Assembly: GCA_965221405.1 (NCBI GenBank)
Contig: CBDCSE010000002.1
Coordinates: 2,480,001-2,544,000 of the forward strand
Reading direction: 5' to 3'
DNA from: JAPOUP01 sp965221405
GTDB taxonomy: Bacteria; Pseudomonadota; Alphaproteobacteria; Rhodobacterales; Rhodobacteraceae
Length of the DNA: 64,000 nt
Positions 37,041 to 46,400 of the stretch are shown here, piece after piece. Under the pieces are notes generated by a model. It was not told the origin of the DNA. It searched no databases and was given only the letters and a program-made list of their open reading frames with translations. The position numbers and the translations under genes are program-made. Positions within the stretch are counted from its first letter, which is position 1, and each line of letters opens with the position of its first letter.

Positions 37041-37805
37041 TCATTGCTCTGGGTCTTCTTCCGGGTCCCTACCGTTCGTCTCACAGTAAGCCCACCAGAG
37101 ATCAGGCCGTCGTTGTTTTGTCAGCCTTTCGGCCATGGCACGCCGCCATCTCTCAATCCGCCCGTGATGGCCGGAGAGAAGCACCTCCGGTATCCTGTGA
37201 CCGGCCCAGACGACTGGACGTGTATACTGGGGATGTTCAAGTAGCCCATGCGTGAAGCTTTCACTTTCGATGGACACGTGATTCCCGAGCACATGGGGTA
37301 TAAGGCGAACCGTCGCGTCAATCAAGGCCTGCGCCGCAATCTCACCGCCAGTCATGACGAAGTCGCCCAACGATATCTCTTCGATCGCGAATTGATCCAC
37401 CACACGTTGATCAAGTCCCTCATATCGCCCGCAGATGACGGTAACTCCTCGTGCCCGGCTAAGCCGGATAGCGGTCCGCTGGGTAAAGGGAGCGCCACGG
37501 GGTGACAGAACTATGGTTGGCCAGGATCCGGGGGCGTGCTGCGTGGTGCGCCGAGCATGTTCAACAGCGGCGCCCACGACGTCCGCCCGAAGCACCATGC
37601 CGGCACCGCCTCCCGCCGGAGTGTCATCGACACTCAGATGTCGCCCCACCCCGAACTCACGTAGGCTGATGGTTTCAAGTCTCCAAAGTCCCGTTGCGAG
37701 CGCCCTTCCGGTGAGCGAGGCGGCAAGCACGCCAGGAAAAACCTGAGGGAACAGGGTGATCACCCTAGCGGTCCAGCTGTCGGCCGCTTCCGGGTTATCC
37801 GCCAT
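37041..37805 (-). CDS. trmD: tRNA (guanine37-N1)-methyltransferase
   Basis: Start ATG at 37805 (MADNPEAADSWTARVITLFP) gives 254 residues. SPOUT-family landmarks are VDDTPAGGGAGMVLRADVV, VICGRYEGLDQRVVDQF, and the deep trefoil-knot motif EISLGDFVMTGGEIAA, followed by RLIPHVLGN and LEHPQYTRP. It makes m1G37 and prevents +1 frameshifts on CCN-reading tRNAs. It lies between rimM and rplS. Confidence 0.97.
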   Translation of the reverse strand: MADNPEAADSWTARVITLFPQVFPGVLAASLTGRALATGLWRLETISLREFGVGRHLSVDDTPAGGGAGMVLRADVVGAAVEHARRTTQHAPGSWPTIVLSPRGAPFTQRTAIRLSRARGVTVICGRYEGLDQRVVDQFAIEEISLGDFVMTGGEIAAQALIDATVRLIPHVLGNHVSIESESFTHGLLEHPQYTRPVVWAGHRIPEVLLSGHHGRIERWRRAMAERLTKQRRPDLWWAYCETNGRDPEEDPEQ

Positions 37806-38009
37806 CAGCTCGCGCGGCCGTCCGGTCGCGACGATCGAACGTCGCCCATGGGATTTGCAGGAACCCGCTGGCATTTCTGGAATTCCCTTTCTCGGCTGCC
37901 GGCCGGCATTCTGTCGGGATTCCCCGCTCAGATGTGATCTGTCGCATCCTACCCGCTTTCGACCAGATGGGAACGCAGGTTGGGGATGTGGTGGCTGGAT
38001 GCAGGGATA

Positions 38010-38552
38010 CTATGACCGTCGGCGCGGCCTTATACTGGCCGAAACAGGCAGCAGACCGTCGGGTGGATCGATGATGATCAGGCCTGCGGCGAGGTCAACC
38101 GTCGGCACCGTAGCCGCCGTGAAGGGCAGCAGAACCGTATCCTTCGAGTTCTCCATCCGGACTTCAAGTATATCTCCGGCCCCATAATCCAAGACCGCCT
38201 GCACAGACCCCAATCTCGCCCCATCTCTATAGATTGCCTCAAGTCCGATCAGGTCGGAATGGTAGAACTCATCGTCCCTGAGTTCGGGTAGCATGGAGCG
38301 GTCAGCGAACAGAAGCGTGCCACATAGCTCTGTCGCCTGATTTCTGGAATCCACGCCTGTAAGCCGCGCCAAAAAACCGTTCTTGATCGGACGGGTGATT
38401 GTTACCGAAAAGCTTCGTCGCGCCCTATCGCACCAAAGTGGACCGTAGCTGGAGATCGCCAATGGGTCCGCGCAAAAGCTCCTGAGCCGAACCTCACCAC
38501 GCACGCCGTATGCGCCGGTGATGGTGCCTACGCAGACGCGCTTCCCCGGCAT
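38010..38552 (-). CDS. rimM: 16S rRNA processing protein RimM
   Basis: Start ATG at 38552 (MPGKRVCVGTITGAYGVRGE) gives 180 residues. The GAYGVRGEV motif opens the N-terminal barrel and LRDDEFYHSDLIGLEAIYRD opens the PRC-barrel domain, which ends LLPFTAATVPTVDLAAG and IDPPDGLL. It assists maturation of the 30S head with S19. It lies 25 bp downstream of rpsP. Confidence 0.95.
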   Translation of the reverse strand: MPGKRVCVGTITGAYGVRGEVRLRSFCADPLAISSYGPLWCDRARRSFSVTITRPIKNGFLARLTGVDSRNQATELCGTLLFADRSMLPELRDDEFYHSDLIGLEAIYRDGARLGSVQAVLDYGAGDILEVRMENSKDTVLLPFTAATVPTVDLAAGLIIIDPPDGLLPVSASIRPRRRS

Positions 38553-38577
38553 TGCACCTACCGTTCCGGTGGCAGAA

Positions 38578-39036
38578 TCAAGCAGCCGTCTCGCTATCAT
38601 TGTCCCCGGTGTCGGGCGCGTCGCCTACGTCTACATCCACGTCTACGTCCACTTCCGCGCCCGCATCCACTTCCGCTTCATCCGCCGCCTGGGTCGCTTG
38701 GGCCACCCGGGCGGCACGTTCCTCGGCCCGTTCCAGCGCTTTCCTGTGCGGCTGCGCCTTTTTTGGATTGTTGCGATGCTTCTTTTCCAGCACGCCCGCG
38801 GCTTCCAGCATCCGGCTGACCCGATCCGTCGGCTGAGCGCCCCTATCGAGCCAGTGCTGAATTCGCGTCATTTCCACCCTTACGCGATCTTCACGATCCT
38901 TAGGCAAAAGAGGATTGTAGGTTCCGAGCTTTTCAATGAAGCGCCCGTCTCTCGACATCCTCGAATCGGCGGCCACTATCGAGTAGTGCGGACGTTTCTT
39001 ACTGCCACGACGTGCGAGTCGGATTTTCATAGCCAT
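38578..39036 (-). CDS. rpsP: 30S ribosomal protein S16 with long acidic tail
   Basis: The 152-residue protein has an S16 core in the first 80 residues or so (MAMKIRLARRGSKKRPHYSI; ADSRMSRDGRFIEKLGTYNP; RIQHWLDRGAQPTDRVSRML). The remainder is an Ala/Glu-rich helix and then an acidic Val-Asp repeat (VDVDVDVDVGDAPDTGDNDS), encoded by a short GTNGAC-type tandem tract. Extended S16 tails are common in this group, but the Val-Asp stretch is unusual. Confidence 0.95.
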   Translation of the reverse strand: MAMKIRLARRGSKKRPHYSIVAADSRMSRDGRFIEKLGTYNPLLPKDREDRVRVEMTRIQHWLDRGAQPTDRVSRMLEAAGVLEKKHRNNPKKAQPHRKALERAEERAARVAQATQAADEAEVDAGAEVDVDVDVDVGDAPDTGDNDSETAA

Positions 39037-39080
39037 GTGTCGGCTCTCCTATGGGTGTGTTCCTTGGTTTCAGGCTGATG

Positions 39081-39377
39081 CTATGACTTGAGTTTCTTAT
39101 GGTGGCGAATGACTTCCTTGATGATGAATTTAAGGAATTCACCCGCGAAATCGGGATCGAGATCCGCCTGGCGGGCCAAATCCTGCAACCGCTCGATTTT
39201 CTGCGCTTCCCGCTCAGGATCGCTTGGCGGGAGATTATGGTCGGCCTTAAGCTGTCCGACAGCCTGCGTGTGCTTGAACCGTTCCGCCAACGTGTAGACG
39301 AGGATGGCGTCCAACCTGTCGATGCTCGCCCGATGGATGCCAAGAAGTTCCGCCGGATTGACCGGGGTGTCAGTCAT
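39081..39377 (-). CDS. Chorismate mutase (AroQ type)
   Basis: Start ATG at 39377 (MTDTPVNPAELLGIHRASID) gives 98 residues. The all-helical AroQ pattern is clear: RASIDRLDAILVYTLAERFK, then KADHNLPPSDPEREAQKIER, then FLKFIIKEVIRHH. It converts chorismate to prephenate for Phe/Tyr synthesis. It stands between ffh and rpsP, as in other Rhodobacterales. Confidence 0.93.
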   Translation of the reverse strand: MTDTPVNPAELLGIHRASIDRLDAILVYTLAERFKHTQAVGQLKADHNLPPSDPEREAQKIERLQDLARQADLDPDFAGEFLKFIIKEVIRHHKKLKS

Positions 39378-39512
39378 GGATGTCTCTCCGCAGCAAGATG
39401 GTACCGGACGGTCCCGCAAGACGCGTTCCGAGAAGCTTGCGACATCGAAAGATCGTCGGCTTCACGGGCATCTGGAACTCACCGTGTAGCTGGCCACTTA
39501 CCGGCTCCACCA

Positions 39513-41009
39513 TCATTTCCGGAGCCAGGCATCGGTGCGGCTCTTCCCGTCCGGCTCCGGGAGGATGCCGGTTCCCGCTTCAGCAAGTCCCGAAAGCCCC
39601 TTAAGCAGATCCGTTTTGCCTGTCTGCTGCCCCGCCGTGAGAGAGGATGGACCGGGGCCACCGCCAAACAGTCCCTGCATTGCCTGCTGAACTCCGCCCT
39701 TACCCGGCTTGCCCATGCGTTTCATGACTTTACTCATTTCCCGATGCATCTTGAGAAGCCGGTTGACATCACTGACCTCCATACCGGAGCCGGCGGCGAT
39801 ACGTTTCTTTCGACTTGCCTGAAGGATATGCGGATTGGCGCGCTCCATCCTGGTCATTGACTGAATGAGTGCCAGCTGGTGTCGAAGCAACGTGTCGTCC
39901 AGGCCGGCCTGGGAGGTCAGGCCGCGCAGCTTTCCCATTCCCGGCAGCATGCTCAGGATGCTGTCCATGCCTCCCATGTTCAGTGTCTGCTCCAGCTGCG
40001 CCCGGAGATCGTTCATGTTGAACCTCCCTTTCTGGAAGCGCTGGATCATGCGTTCGGCTTTTTCCCTTTCGAAGGTGGCTTGGGCCTTCTCCACGAGCGC
40101 GACGATATCGCCCATGCCGAGGATCCGTCCCGCGATCCGCTCAGGATGGAATTCCTCCAGAGCGTCAAGTTTTTCGCCGACACCCACCATTTTGATGGGC
40201 TTGCCGGTCACCGCACGCATGGACAGCGCCGCTCCACCGCGGCCATCGCCATCCATCCTGGTCAGCACGATACCGGTTACGCCAATGTCGCGATCGAAGT
40301 TTTCGGCGACATTGACCGCGTCCTGACCGGTGAGACCGTCCACTACAAGAAGCGTTTCGCGGGGATCCGCTATATCACGGACCTCGGCGGCCTGTTGGAT
40401 CAGTTCCTGATCAATGTGCAGTCGACCGGCTGTATCCAGCATATAGACATCGTAACCGCCAAGTGTCGCGTGCTGCCTTGCCCTGCGTGCGATGTCCTGT
40501 GCGCTCTGTCCCTTAACGATGGGCAGGGTGTCCACCCCCGCCTGCCTACCCAGGATCTCCAGCTGCTCCATCGCGGCGGGGCGGTTGGTGTCCAGGGAGG
40601 CGATCAGGACACGTTTTCCGTTCACGTCCCCGAGGCGTTTTGCGAGCTTGGCGGTGGTTGTGGTCTTTCCGGACCCCTGAAGACCCACCATGAGAATCGG
40701 AGCGGGTGGATTGTCGACCTTGAGTTGATTTGTTTCGCCGTCATCACCTGCCAGAACATTTATGAGTTCGTCGTGGACGATCTTGATGACCTGCTGACCC
40801 GGAGTGACTGACTTCGTGACCGCCTGCCCGGTCGCCTTTTTCTGCACGGCCCTTATGAAACTGCGGGTGACTGGCAGCGCGACATCGGCCTCCAGAAGTG
40901 CTGTGCGCACTTCGCGAAGTGCCGTCGCAACGTCGTTTTCGGAGAGCGCGCCCTGTCTCGTCAACCGCTCGAACACTGCCGAGAGGCGCTCGGAGAGGTT
41001 TTCGAACAT
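39513..41009 (-). CDS. ffh: Signal recognition particle protein Ffh
   Basis: Start ATG at 41009 (MFENLSERLSAVFERLTRQG) gives 498 residues; the upstream open extension is not homologous. Domains: N-terminal four-helix bundle, GTPase G domain (GLQGSGKTTTTAKLAKRL; DTNRPAAMEQL; DTAGRLHIDQELI; TRMDGDGRGGAAL; GVGEKLDALEEFHP) and a methionine-rich M domain (GMGDIVALVEKAQ; SMLPGMGKLRG; RMERANPHILQASRKKRIA). With 4.5S RNA it targets membrane proteins to FtsY. It heads the ribosomal block. Confidence 0.97.
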   Translation of the reverse strand: MFENLSERLSAVFERLTRQGALSENDVATALREVRTALLEADVALPVTRSFIRAVQKKATGQAVTKSVTPGQQVIKIVHDELINVLAGDDGETNQLKVDNPPAPILMVGLQGSGKTTTTAKLAKRLGDVNGKRVLIASLDTNRPAAMEQLEILGRQAGVDTLPIVKGQSAQDIARRARQHATLGGYDVYMLDTAGRLHIDQELIQQAAEVRDIADPRETLLVVDGLTGQDAVNVAENFDRDIGVTGIVLTRMDGDGRGGAALSMRAVTGKPIKMVGVGEKLDALEEFHPERIAGRILGMGDIVALVEKAQATFEREKAERMIQRFQKGRFNMNDLRAQLEQTLNMGGMDSILSMLPGMGKLRGLTSQAGLDDTLLRHQLALIQSMTRMERANPHILQASRKKRIAAGSGMEVSDVNRLLKMHREMSKVMKRMGKPGKGGVQQAMQGLFGGGPGPSSLTAGQQTGKTDLLKGLSGLAEAGTGILPEPDGKSRTDAWLRK

Positions 41010-41580
41010 CCCTGACCTCGCCTTCCTGATACTGCCCAAGGTTACTTCGCCGGGCCCTAGGCTGCCAACAGGCGTCGCAGACGCCATTCTGCGATATGCG
41101 TATACCCCCATGGACGCAACGCGTTGATGGAGGGCGATCCCGGGGGCGGTCCCGGGACCGGAAGACCTATGCTTCCGGAATGTAGACACGAATTATGTTA
41201 ACCCTTGCCCAATGTCAAGCCAACTGCCAGCGAGCCAGCGATACCGTTGGGGAATCCCTTTCAAAGAAGTAAATCGCATTCGAGGGAATGTGGGGGGTAA
41301 TGCACCGGCACATGACGTAAAACCGGTTTCAGGCCAATTTCCACCGGTTCACCGAGGCCATCTTAAGTTCAGGGAATCCCTTTCCCGGAGAGGTAAGTCA
41401 TCGCGGAATCCGTCACCGACAGATGCCGGGTTGTCCCCCATGAACGGTTCCAGCCTGTCGGATAGCGGCCGACGCGCGGGAACGGGTGCGCCCGACGATG
41501 CGGCACCGCCCGAATCAGGGCCGGAAGTACGGTCGAATTCAGTTCACTTAACGCCATACGAAATACTCCCGGCCCGGAGA
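41010..41580. other. Intergenic upstream of ffh; IS-like debris
   Basis: The part near 41010-41210 should contain the ffh promoter. The rest has no recognisable gene. Copy B of a dispersed repeat lies at 41525-41546, just before the livF end, so the boundary with the liv/BMC cluster may be an old insertion junction. Confidence 0.4.
41525..41546. repeat. Dispersed repeat copy B (22 bp)
   Basis: AAGTACGGTCGAATTCAG and following bases match 29067-29088 with one difference. No transposase frame can be recognised beside it. Confidence 0.5.
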
Positions 41581-42285
41581 TCAATGCCCGAAATAAGCCG
41601 CCGCGAGCGCCTCATCGTCCGAAAGCTCGTCATGGGTACCCTGAACGGTAACACGGCCGCTCTCAAGAACATAGATCCTGTCTGACAGTGAAAGCGCGAA
41701 ATTAGCGTTCTGCTCAGCGATCAGTATCGTCACCCCGAACTCGCCGCGCAGCCGTCTGAGCGCCTCGGCGATCTCGTTGCACACCCTGGGCGCAAGACCG
41801 ATTGTCGGCTCGTCAACAAGTAGCAGCTTCGGTGACGTCATCAGGGCCCGCCCAAGCGAGACCATCTGGCGTTCGCCTCCCGATTGGGTCGAGGTCTCCT
41901 GCCCCTCCCGTTCCTCCAACCGGGGGAAGAGCGCGTGAACCATTTCCAGATTATTCCGGATATCCTCCCGGGCGGTGTAGGCACCGACCAACAGGTTGTC
42001 CCGAACGGTCATGTACGGGAAGAGATTGAAACGCTCCGGGGCATAGCCAACGCCGCGGCGAACGATGGTCGATGTGCCTATACCGATGAGCGACTCCCCT
42101 TCCAGCCTTACGTCTCCCCGGATCCCTGTCAGTCCCATCACACTGTCAAAGAGCGTCGATTTACCGGCTCCATTGGCACCGATCACGGCGATTATGTCAC
42201 CTCGCTCGGCATCCAGCGAGACCCCAAAAAGCGCCTGAGCCCGACCATAGAACGCCGAAAGCCTATCTATCTCCAGATACGCCAT
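41581..42285 (-). CDS. livF: ABC transporter ATP-binding protein, LivF type
   Basis: 234 residues. Walker A is GANGAGKST, the signature is SGGERQMVSLGRALM, and Walker B is LLLVDEPTIGLAP. The LivF style is seen in AFYGRAQALFGVSL and IAEQNANFALSLSDRIYVLE. It powers uptake through the LivH/LivM channel. It is the last gene of the importer operon, with its ATG directly after the livG stop. Confidence 0.95.
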   Translation of the reverse strand: MAYLEIDRLSAFYGRAQALFGVSLDAERGDIIAVIGANGAGKSTLFDSVMGLTGIRGDVRLEGESLIGIGTSTIVRRGVGYAPERFNLFPYMTVRDNLLVGAYTAREDIRNNLEMVHALFPRLEEREGQETSTQSGGERQMVSLGRALMTSPKLLLVDEPTIGLAPRVCNEIAEALRRLRGEFGVTILIAEQNANFALSLSDRIYVLESGRVTVQGTHDELSDDEALAAAYFGH

Positions 42286-43017
42286 TCAGGACGCCCCCAG
42301 ATAGGACGCGCGCACCCGCGGATCCTTGATGACATCCAGATACGACCCCTCGGCCACCTTCGCCCCACGGTCAATCGCGATGGCGCGGTCTATGAGCGGC
42401 TCCAGGGCCTTTAGATCATGGCTCACTATCAGAAACGTCATGCCATCGGCACGCAGGGACCTAACCAGTTCCGCGATCACGGAGATCTCGGCGGCGGTGA
42501 GGCCAGCGAAAACCTCGTCGAGCAGCATGAGCCGTGGTTCGGTCGCCAATGTGCGCGCCATCTCCAGTTTCCGCAGGTTTCCCATGGAGAGTTCTGAGGG
42601 CCTCCGATCAAGATCCTCCTTGGCGAACCCCACCGAAAGCGCCAGCTCCACCTCGCGTTGACGGTCCCCGGCACGCGTGATCATCTTCCAGATACTGTCA
42701 GGCATCTGCCCCACACGGACGTTTTCGGCCACCGTGAGATCCGAGAACGGCCGCGGCACCTGATAGGTACGGCAGACGCCCCGGCGGATCCTGGCCGAGG
42801 TCGGAAGCCCTGAGATTTCCTCGCCGTCAAGACCTATCGTGCCGGAGGTCTGGCGATGCTCGCCCATGATCTGGCCGAATACCGTGGTTTTACCCGCCCC
42901 GTTCGGCCCGATCAGACCTACGGATTCGCCGGGATCGATCCTGAAACTGAGATTGTCTGTGGCCAGAAGTCCGCCAAATCTCTTGACGAGTCCGGTCACA
43001 GCCAGAGAGACGCTCAT
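42286..43017 (-). CDS. livG: ABC transporter ATP-binding protein, LivG type
   Basis: Start ATG at 43017 (MSVSLAVTGLVKRFGGLLAT) overlaps the livM stop (ATGA) and gives 243 residues. Walker A GPNGAGKTT, the signature ELSMGNLRKLEMART (a variant LSMGN rather than LSGGQ, usual in LivG-like proteins), Walker B LMLLDEVFAGL. The Glu is replaced in the familiar LivG pattern DEVFAGL. It pairs with LivF. Confidence 0.95.
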   Translation of the reverse strand: MSVSLAVTGLVKRFGGLLATDNLSFRIDPGESVGLIGPNGAGKTTVFGQIMGEHRQTSGTIGLDGEEISGLPTSARIRRGVCRTYQVPRPFSDLTVAENVRVGQMPDSIWKMITRAGDRQREVELALSVGFAKEDLDRRPSELSMGNLRKLEMARTLATEPRLMLLDEVFAGLTAAEISVIAELVRSLRADGMTFLIVSHDLKALEPLIDRAIAIDRGAKVAEGSYLDVIKDPRVRASYLGAS

Positions 43018-43955
43018 CTCAATCGCCTCAATCGGCTCAGGCCCGCATCGAACAGGGCGATGATTCCCCTCGGTTGGCACATGTATATCAACAGCGCCAT
43101 TCCCCCATAGACAAAATAGCGCTCCGCGCCCGGCAGGTAGGGACGCAGGAATTCCAGCAGAAAGGTCAGGAAAAACGCCCCGATCAATGGGCCGACAATG
43201 GTGCCGGCGCCTCCGATGAGCGCGGCAACGATTATCGTGAACAGGAAGTTGATGTCAAACAGCGCCCGTGGCGCGATCGAGCCCAGATAGTGGATGTAGA
43301 ACGCGCCGCCCAGACCTGCGATGAACGCCGAGGTAATGAAAGCGAATGTCTTTAGGCGGGTGACCGACAGGCCGGACCCTCGAACACTCTCCTCATTCAT
43401 TCCGATCGCCGCCAGCGCGATGCCAAGACGCGTGCGCATCAGCAGCCATGTGGAAATCGCGATGGCGAGCATCAGCGCGGTGGACAGATAGAAGCCGTTG
43501 ACCGCGCCGCGTGTCAGCGTCGGCAGGCCCGACATGCCGCGCGTGCCACCCGTCAGCTCCGGACGGATGACCTGAACAAGCTGGTACATCAATTCCATGA
43601 ACGCCAGTGTCACCAGCGCGAAATAGCTGCCCTTGATACGCAGGGCCGGCAAAAGAACGATCAGACCGCCCACCATCGTGGCGACCACTGCCAGCGGAAT
43701 CGATATCTCGACCGGAACGTCGAAACGCTTGGTCAGGATCGCGGTGGTATAGGCTCCAATTCCGATCAGGAACGGGTGACCGAAGCTCACATATCCCGTA
43801 CGCCCCGACAACACATCCCATGAGATCGCGAATATCGCCAGGTAGTTCGCGAAAATCATCGTCCGGAGCGTGCCCCTGCCAACCAGATATGGCAAAAGCA
43901 GCATCCCGAGGACCAACGCCGCCCATAGGGCAAGATGATGCCAGCGCAGCTGCAC
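43014..43955 (-). CDS. livM: ABC transporter permease, LivM type
   Basis: This 313-residue membrane protein shows the LivM signature segments: SGRTGYVSFGHPFLIGIGAY, ALRIKGSYFALVTLAFMELM and a GGAGTIVGPLIGAFFL helix near the end. It forms half of the channel with LivH, whose stop lies directly upstream. Confidence 0.94.
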   Translation of the reverse strand: MQLRWHHLALWAALVLGMLLLPYLVGRGTLRTMIFANYLAIFAISWDVLSGRTGYVSFGHPFLIGIGAYTTAILTKRFDVPVEISIPLAVVATMVGGLIVLLPALRIKGSYFALVTLAFMELMYQLVQVIRPELTGGTRGMSGLPTLTRGAVNGFYLSTALMLAIAISTWLLMRTRLGIALAAIGMNEESVRGSGLSVTRLKTFAFITSAFIAGLGGAFYIHYLGSIAPRALFDINFLFTIIVAALIGGAGTIVGPLIGAFFLTFLLEFLRPYLPGAERYFVYGGMALLIYMCQPRGIIALFDAGLSRLRRLR

Positions 43956-44807
43956 CTAGAGCTCCTCCCGCCCGAACAGTCCCCGGGGGCGCAGGACAAG
44001 AACACCGATAATCATAAGCATCGTGAACACGCCCCGCAGCTCAGGCGCTATCAGGGCCGAAACGGTGATCTCCATGAAACCGACGATATGCGCGACGACA
44101 AGCGTACCAATGATCGAGCCAATCCCGCCAACGATGACCACGGCTACGGAAATGATAAGTGGCGCGACCCACATTCCCGGATAGAGCTGGGTATAGCTGG
44201 CGAAGAAAACCCCGCCCAACGCGCCAAGCGCCCCGGAGATCATCCAGGTGATGGCGTTAATCCGGTCGGAATCGATCCCGGAGATCCTTGCCCCCTTGGC
44301 GTCCATCGAAACCGCCTGCATCGCGCGACCCGTATGCGTGAAACGAACGAAACAGTATAGACCAAGCAGAATGATCCAGCTGGCGACGGCGGCCAGCAGA
44401 TTTGAATAGGGTACGGTGGCACCCGCCAACCGCTCCACTCCGGGCACGATGGGTAAAAGGATTTTGGAGCTGTCACCGAAGACCAGGACGACACCTGCCT
44501 GCAGCACGACCGCAAGTATCAGTGTCGAGATTTCCACCGCGACATGCCCGCCCCCGAGAGGCTTGACGATCAAACGGAACTTCGTCAGTCCCATGGCGCA
44601 GCCGACGATCGCGGCAAGCGCCAGGCCAGCGGCCGCGGGAAAACCCAGCGTCTGGGAAAAATGGAAATACGTGTAGCCGCCGATCAGAAGGTAGGCGCCG
44701 TAGGCGAGATCCAAAACGCGGCCAACGCTGAAAATCAGCGTGAAACCCATGGCGATCAGGGCGTAGAGGCCGCTCAGCAGAAAGCCTTGGATCAGGATCT
44801 GTACCAT
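43956..44807 (-). CDS. livH: ABC transporter permease, LivH type
   Basis: This 283-residue membrane protein has the classic LivH N-terminus (QGFLLSGLYALIAMGFTLIF, SVGRVLDLAYGAYLLIGGYT) and the C-terminal GGIGSIIGTLVVAHIVGFME with LVLRPRGLFGREEL. It lies 234 bp after livK, and a hairpin stands in that gap. Confidence 0.94.
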   Translation of the reverse strand: MVQILIQGFLLSGLYALIAMGFTLIFSVGRVLDLAYGAYLLIGGYTYFHFSQTLGFPAAAGLALAAIVGCAMGLTKFRLIVKPLGGGHVAVEISTLILAVVLQAGVVLVFGDSSKILLPIVPGVERLAGATVPYSNLLAAVASWIILLGLYCFVRFTHTGRAMQAVSMDAKGARISGIDSDRINAITWMISGALGALGGVFFASYTQLYPGMWVAPLIISVAVVIVGGIGSIIGTLVVAHIVGFMEITVSALIAPELRGVFTMLMIIGVLVLRPRGLFGREEL

Positions 44808-45010
44808 GCGGCACCTTATACCGTCAGCGAACCGTGCGGGAACCGGGTTTTCGGCCCCGCCGGCACAGGGCGCCGGGCCGATGACACCTTTCCCTGTCGG
44901 ATCGACGGCCGCTCAGAAGACGGGCCAGAATCGCAGGCACGGCGGATCGTCAGAACGTCAGATCCCGCATCGAGGGTCTCGTGGCGGGACCGAAGGCCGA
45001 AGAGCCGGCG

Positions 45011-45027
45011 GGCGGGAGTTTCCCGCC
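45011..45027 (-). promoter_or_regulatory. Hairpin just after livK
   Basis: On the transcript strand GGCGGGA, loop AAC, TCCCGCC lies 15 bp after the livK stop and has no T tract. As in the TRAP operon, it could protect the binding-protein message or attenuate transcription into livHMGF. Confidence 0.55.
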
Positions 45028-45041
45028 AGCCGTCGCGTGCA

Positions 45042-46334
45042 TCACTTGACGGGCACCCAGCTGGGAACCGAAAAGTCCATGTTGGCGTATTCCGGCGGAT
45101 AGACAACACCGACCGAGCCGTCCTCCTGCCACTGGACGACAACCATTGATGGCTGGGCGAAATCATATGGTGGCTCCAGGTCGAACAACGCATTGTGCGG
45201 ATAGGTGCGCTGTGTAACGGGCTCGATCTGGTCACGCTGCCAGAAGCCATAGCGGAGCCACAGCCTGCCGTCCTTCTCCAGCTTCAGGTCCTGCTTCTCC
45301 ATTGCCGCGGCCCAGGCCGAGACATCCCCAAAACCTCCAGCCTCCTCAGCCGCGGCCATCGCCTGCTTAAGTCCATGATAGGCGTTGAAGCCATTGAAAT
45401 GCGGGAGCCTCGGCCGGGAATCATACTTTGCCTGATAGGTATCCACGAATTCCTGGCTGACCGGATCAAGCTCGAAACCCACGGACGGGATCGGCGAAAG
45501 GGTGGAAATACCGCCACCTGCCCCACCGGTATCATCCCAGTATTCGAGACCGAGTGCCGACACGTTTACGCCGGTCATCGGCATGGGAACCTGAAGCTTC
45601 ACGTACTGCGAGGAAATCACCTGCGAGTTCACCGAACTGACCTGGTATATGAAATCCGCGCCACTCGCCTGAGCCTTGGAAAAGATCGGGGCGAAGTCAA
45701 CAGTCCCGATATCGTAAACGATGATGTCCTTGACTTCGATTCCCGCGACAGGAGCGAGCGCGTCAGTCACCAGGCCGGTGATCGCACCGCCGAACGCGGT
45801 GTCCTCGGCAAGGATCACCACGCTTTCCCAGCCCATCTGGGCTTTCAGCACGTCAGCGCCGAAGTTGATGTAGAGCGTCGCCAGCGCCTCGTCAGAGGCG
45901 ATGTTCATGAAATAGGGCTCCATCAACTCGGGTTCCTCAACCACCATGTCGATAATGCCGATATAGCTGGTCCAGGTGTCCAGTGTCGGAATGCGGTATT
46001 CCTGCATTCTGGGCAACCAGCCGAGCGACACGTCGTCGATGGAACCGGAGATGATGAAGTCAACCTCCTCGGTCTCCGCCAGGTATTCGTACGCCTTGAT
46101 TCCCTCCGTGACATCCTCACCCGTGTCCGCGGTGACCAGAGAGATCCGCTGACCCATCACTCCACCCGCGGCATTGAGCTCGTCAATCGCGATTTCGGCT
46201 CCCCGCAGAGTCGAAAGGCCGGTATCCGAACTAAGTGAGCCGATGAAGCCCACCTTGATCTGCGCACTGGCGGACATGGCGATCGCCAAGGTGCCGACAA
46301 GCGTGGCGCTGAAGACAGATATCCCGCGAAACAT
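45042..46334 (-). CDS. livK: ABC transporter substrate-binding protein (branched-chain amino acid/amide type)
   Basis: This 430-residue protein starts at ATG 46334, 6 bp after a strong AGGAGGT ribosome site. It has a Sec signal (LVGTLAIAMSASAQ) and a type I periplasmic-binding fold (KVGFIGSLSSDTGLSTLRGA; AIDELNAAGGVMGQRISLV; EDTAFGGA). The ligand residues differ from strict LIV-binding proteins, and it is longer than LivK, resembling the wider amide/urea group. A 16-bp palindromic operator lies about 50 bp upstream. Confidence 0.92.
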   Translation of the reverse strand: MFRGISVFSATLVGTLAIAMSASAQIKVGFIGSLSSDTGLSTLRGAEIAIDELNAAGGVMGQRISLVTADTGEDVTEGIKAYEYLAETEEVDFIISGSIDDVSLGWLPRMQEYRIPTLDTWTSYIGIIDMVVEEPELMEPYFMNIASDEALATLYINFGADVLKAQMGWESVVILAEDTAFGGAITGLVTDALAPVAGIEVKDIIVYDIGTVDFAPIFSKAQASGADFIYQVSSVNSQVISSQYVKLQVPMPMTGVNVSALGLEYWDDTGGAGGGISTLSPIPSVGFELDPVSQEFVDTYQAKYDSRPRLPHFNGFNAYHGLKQAMAAAEEAGGFGDVSAWAAAMEKQDLKLEKDGRLWLRYGFWQRDQIEPVTQRTYPHNALFDLEPPYDFAQPSMVVVQWQEDGSVGVVYPPEYANMDFSVPSWVPVK

Positions 46335-46384
46335 TGTATCACCTCCTATGGTTTAGGGACGGGATTTTCCCGTCTCCCGCTAAC

Positions 46385-46400
46385 TGTATACTGTATACAG
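46385..46400. promoter_or_regulatory. Operator-like sequence O1 upstream of livK
   Basis: TGTATACTGTATACAG contains the perfect palindrome CTGTATACAG. Exactly the same 16 bp, inverted, occurs at 53555-53570 in the divergent promoter of the BMC operon. Short TGTATAC palindromes are typical of GntR/FCD-type repressors. No such regulator is encoded in the window. Confidence 0.75.
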
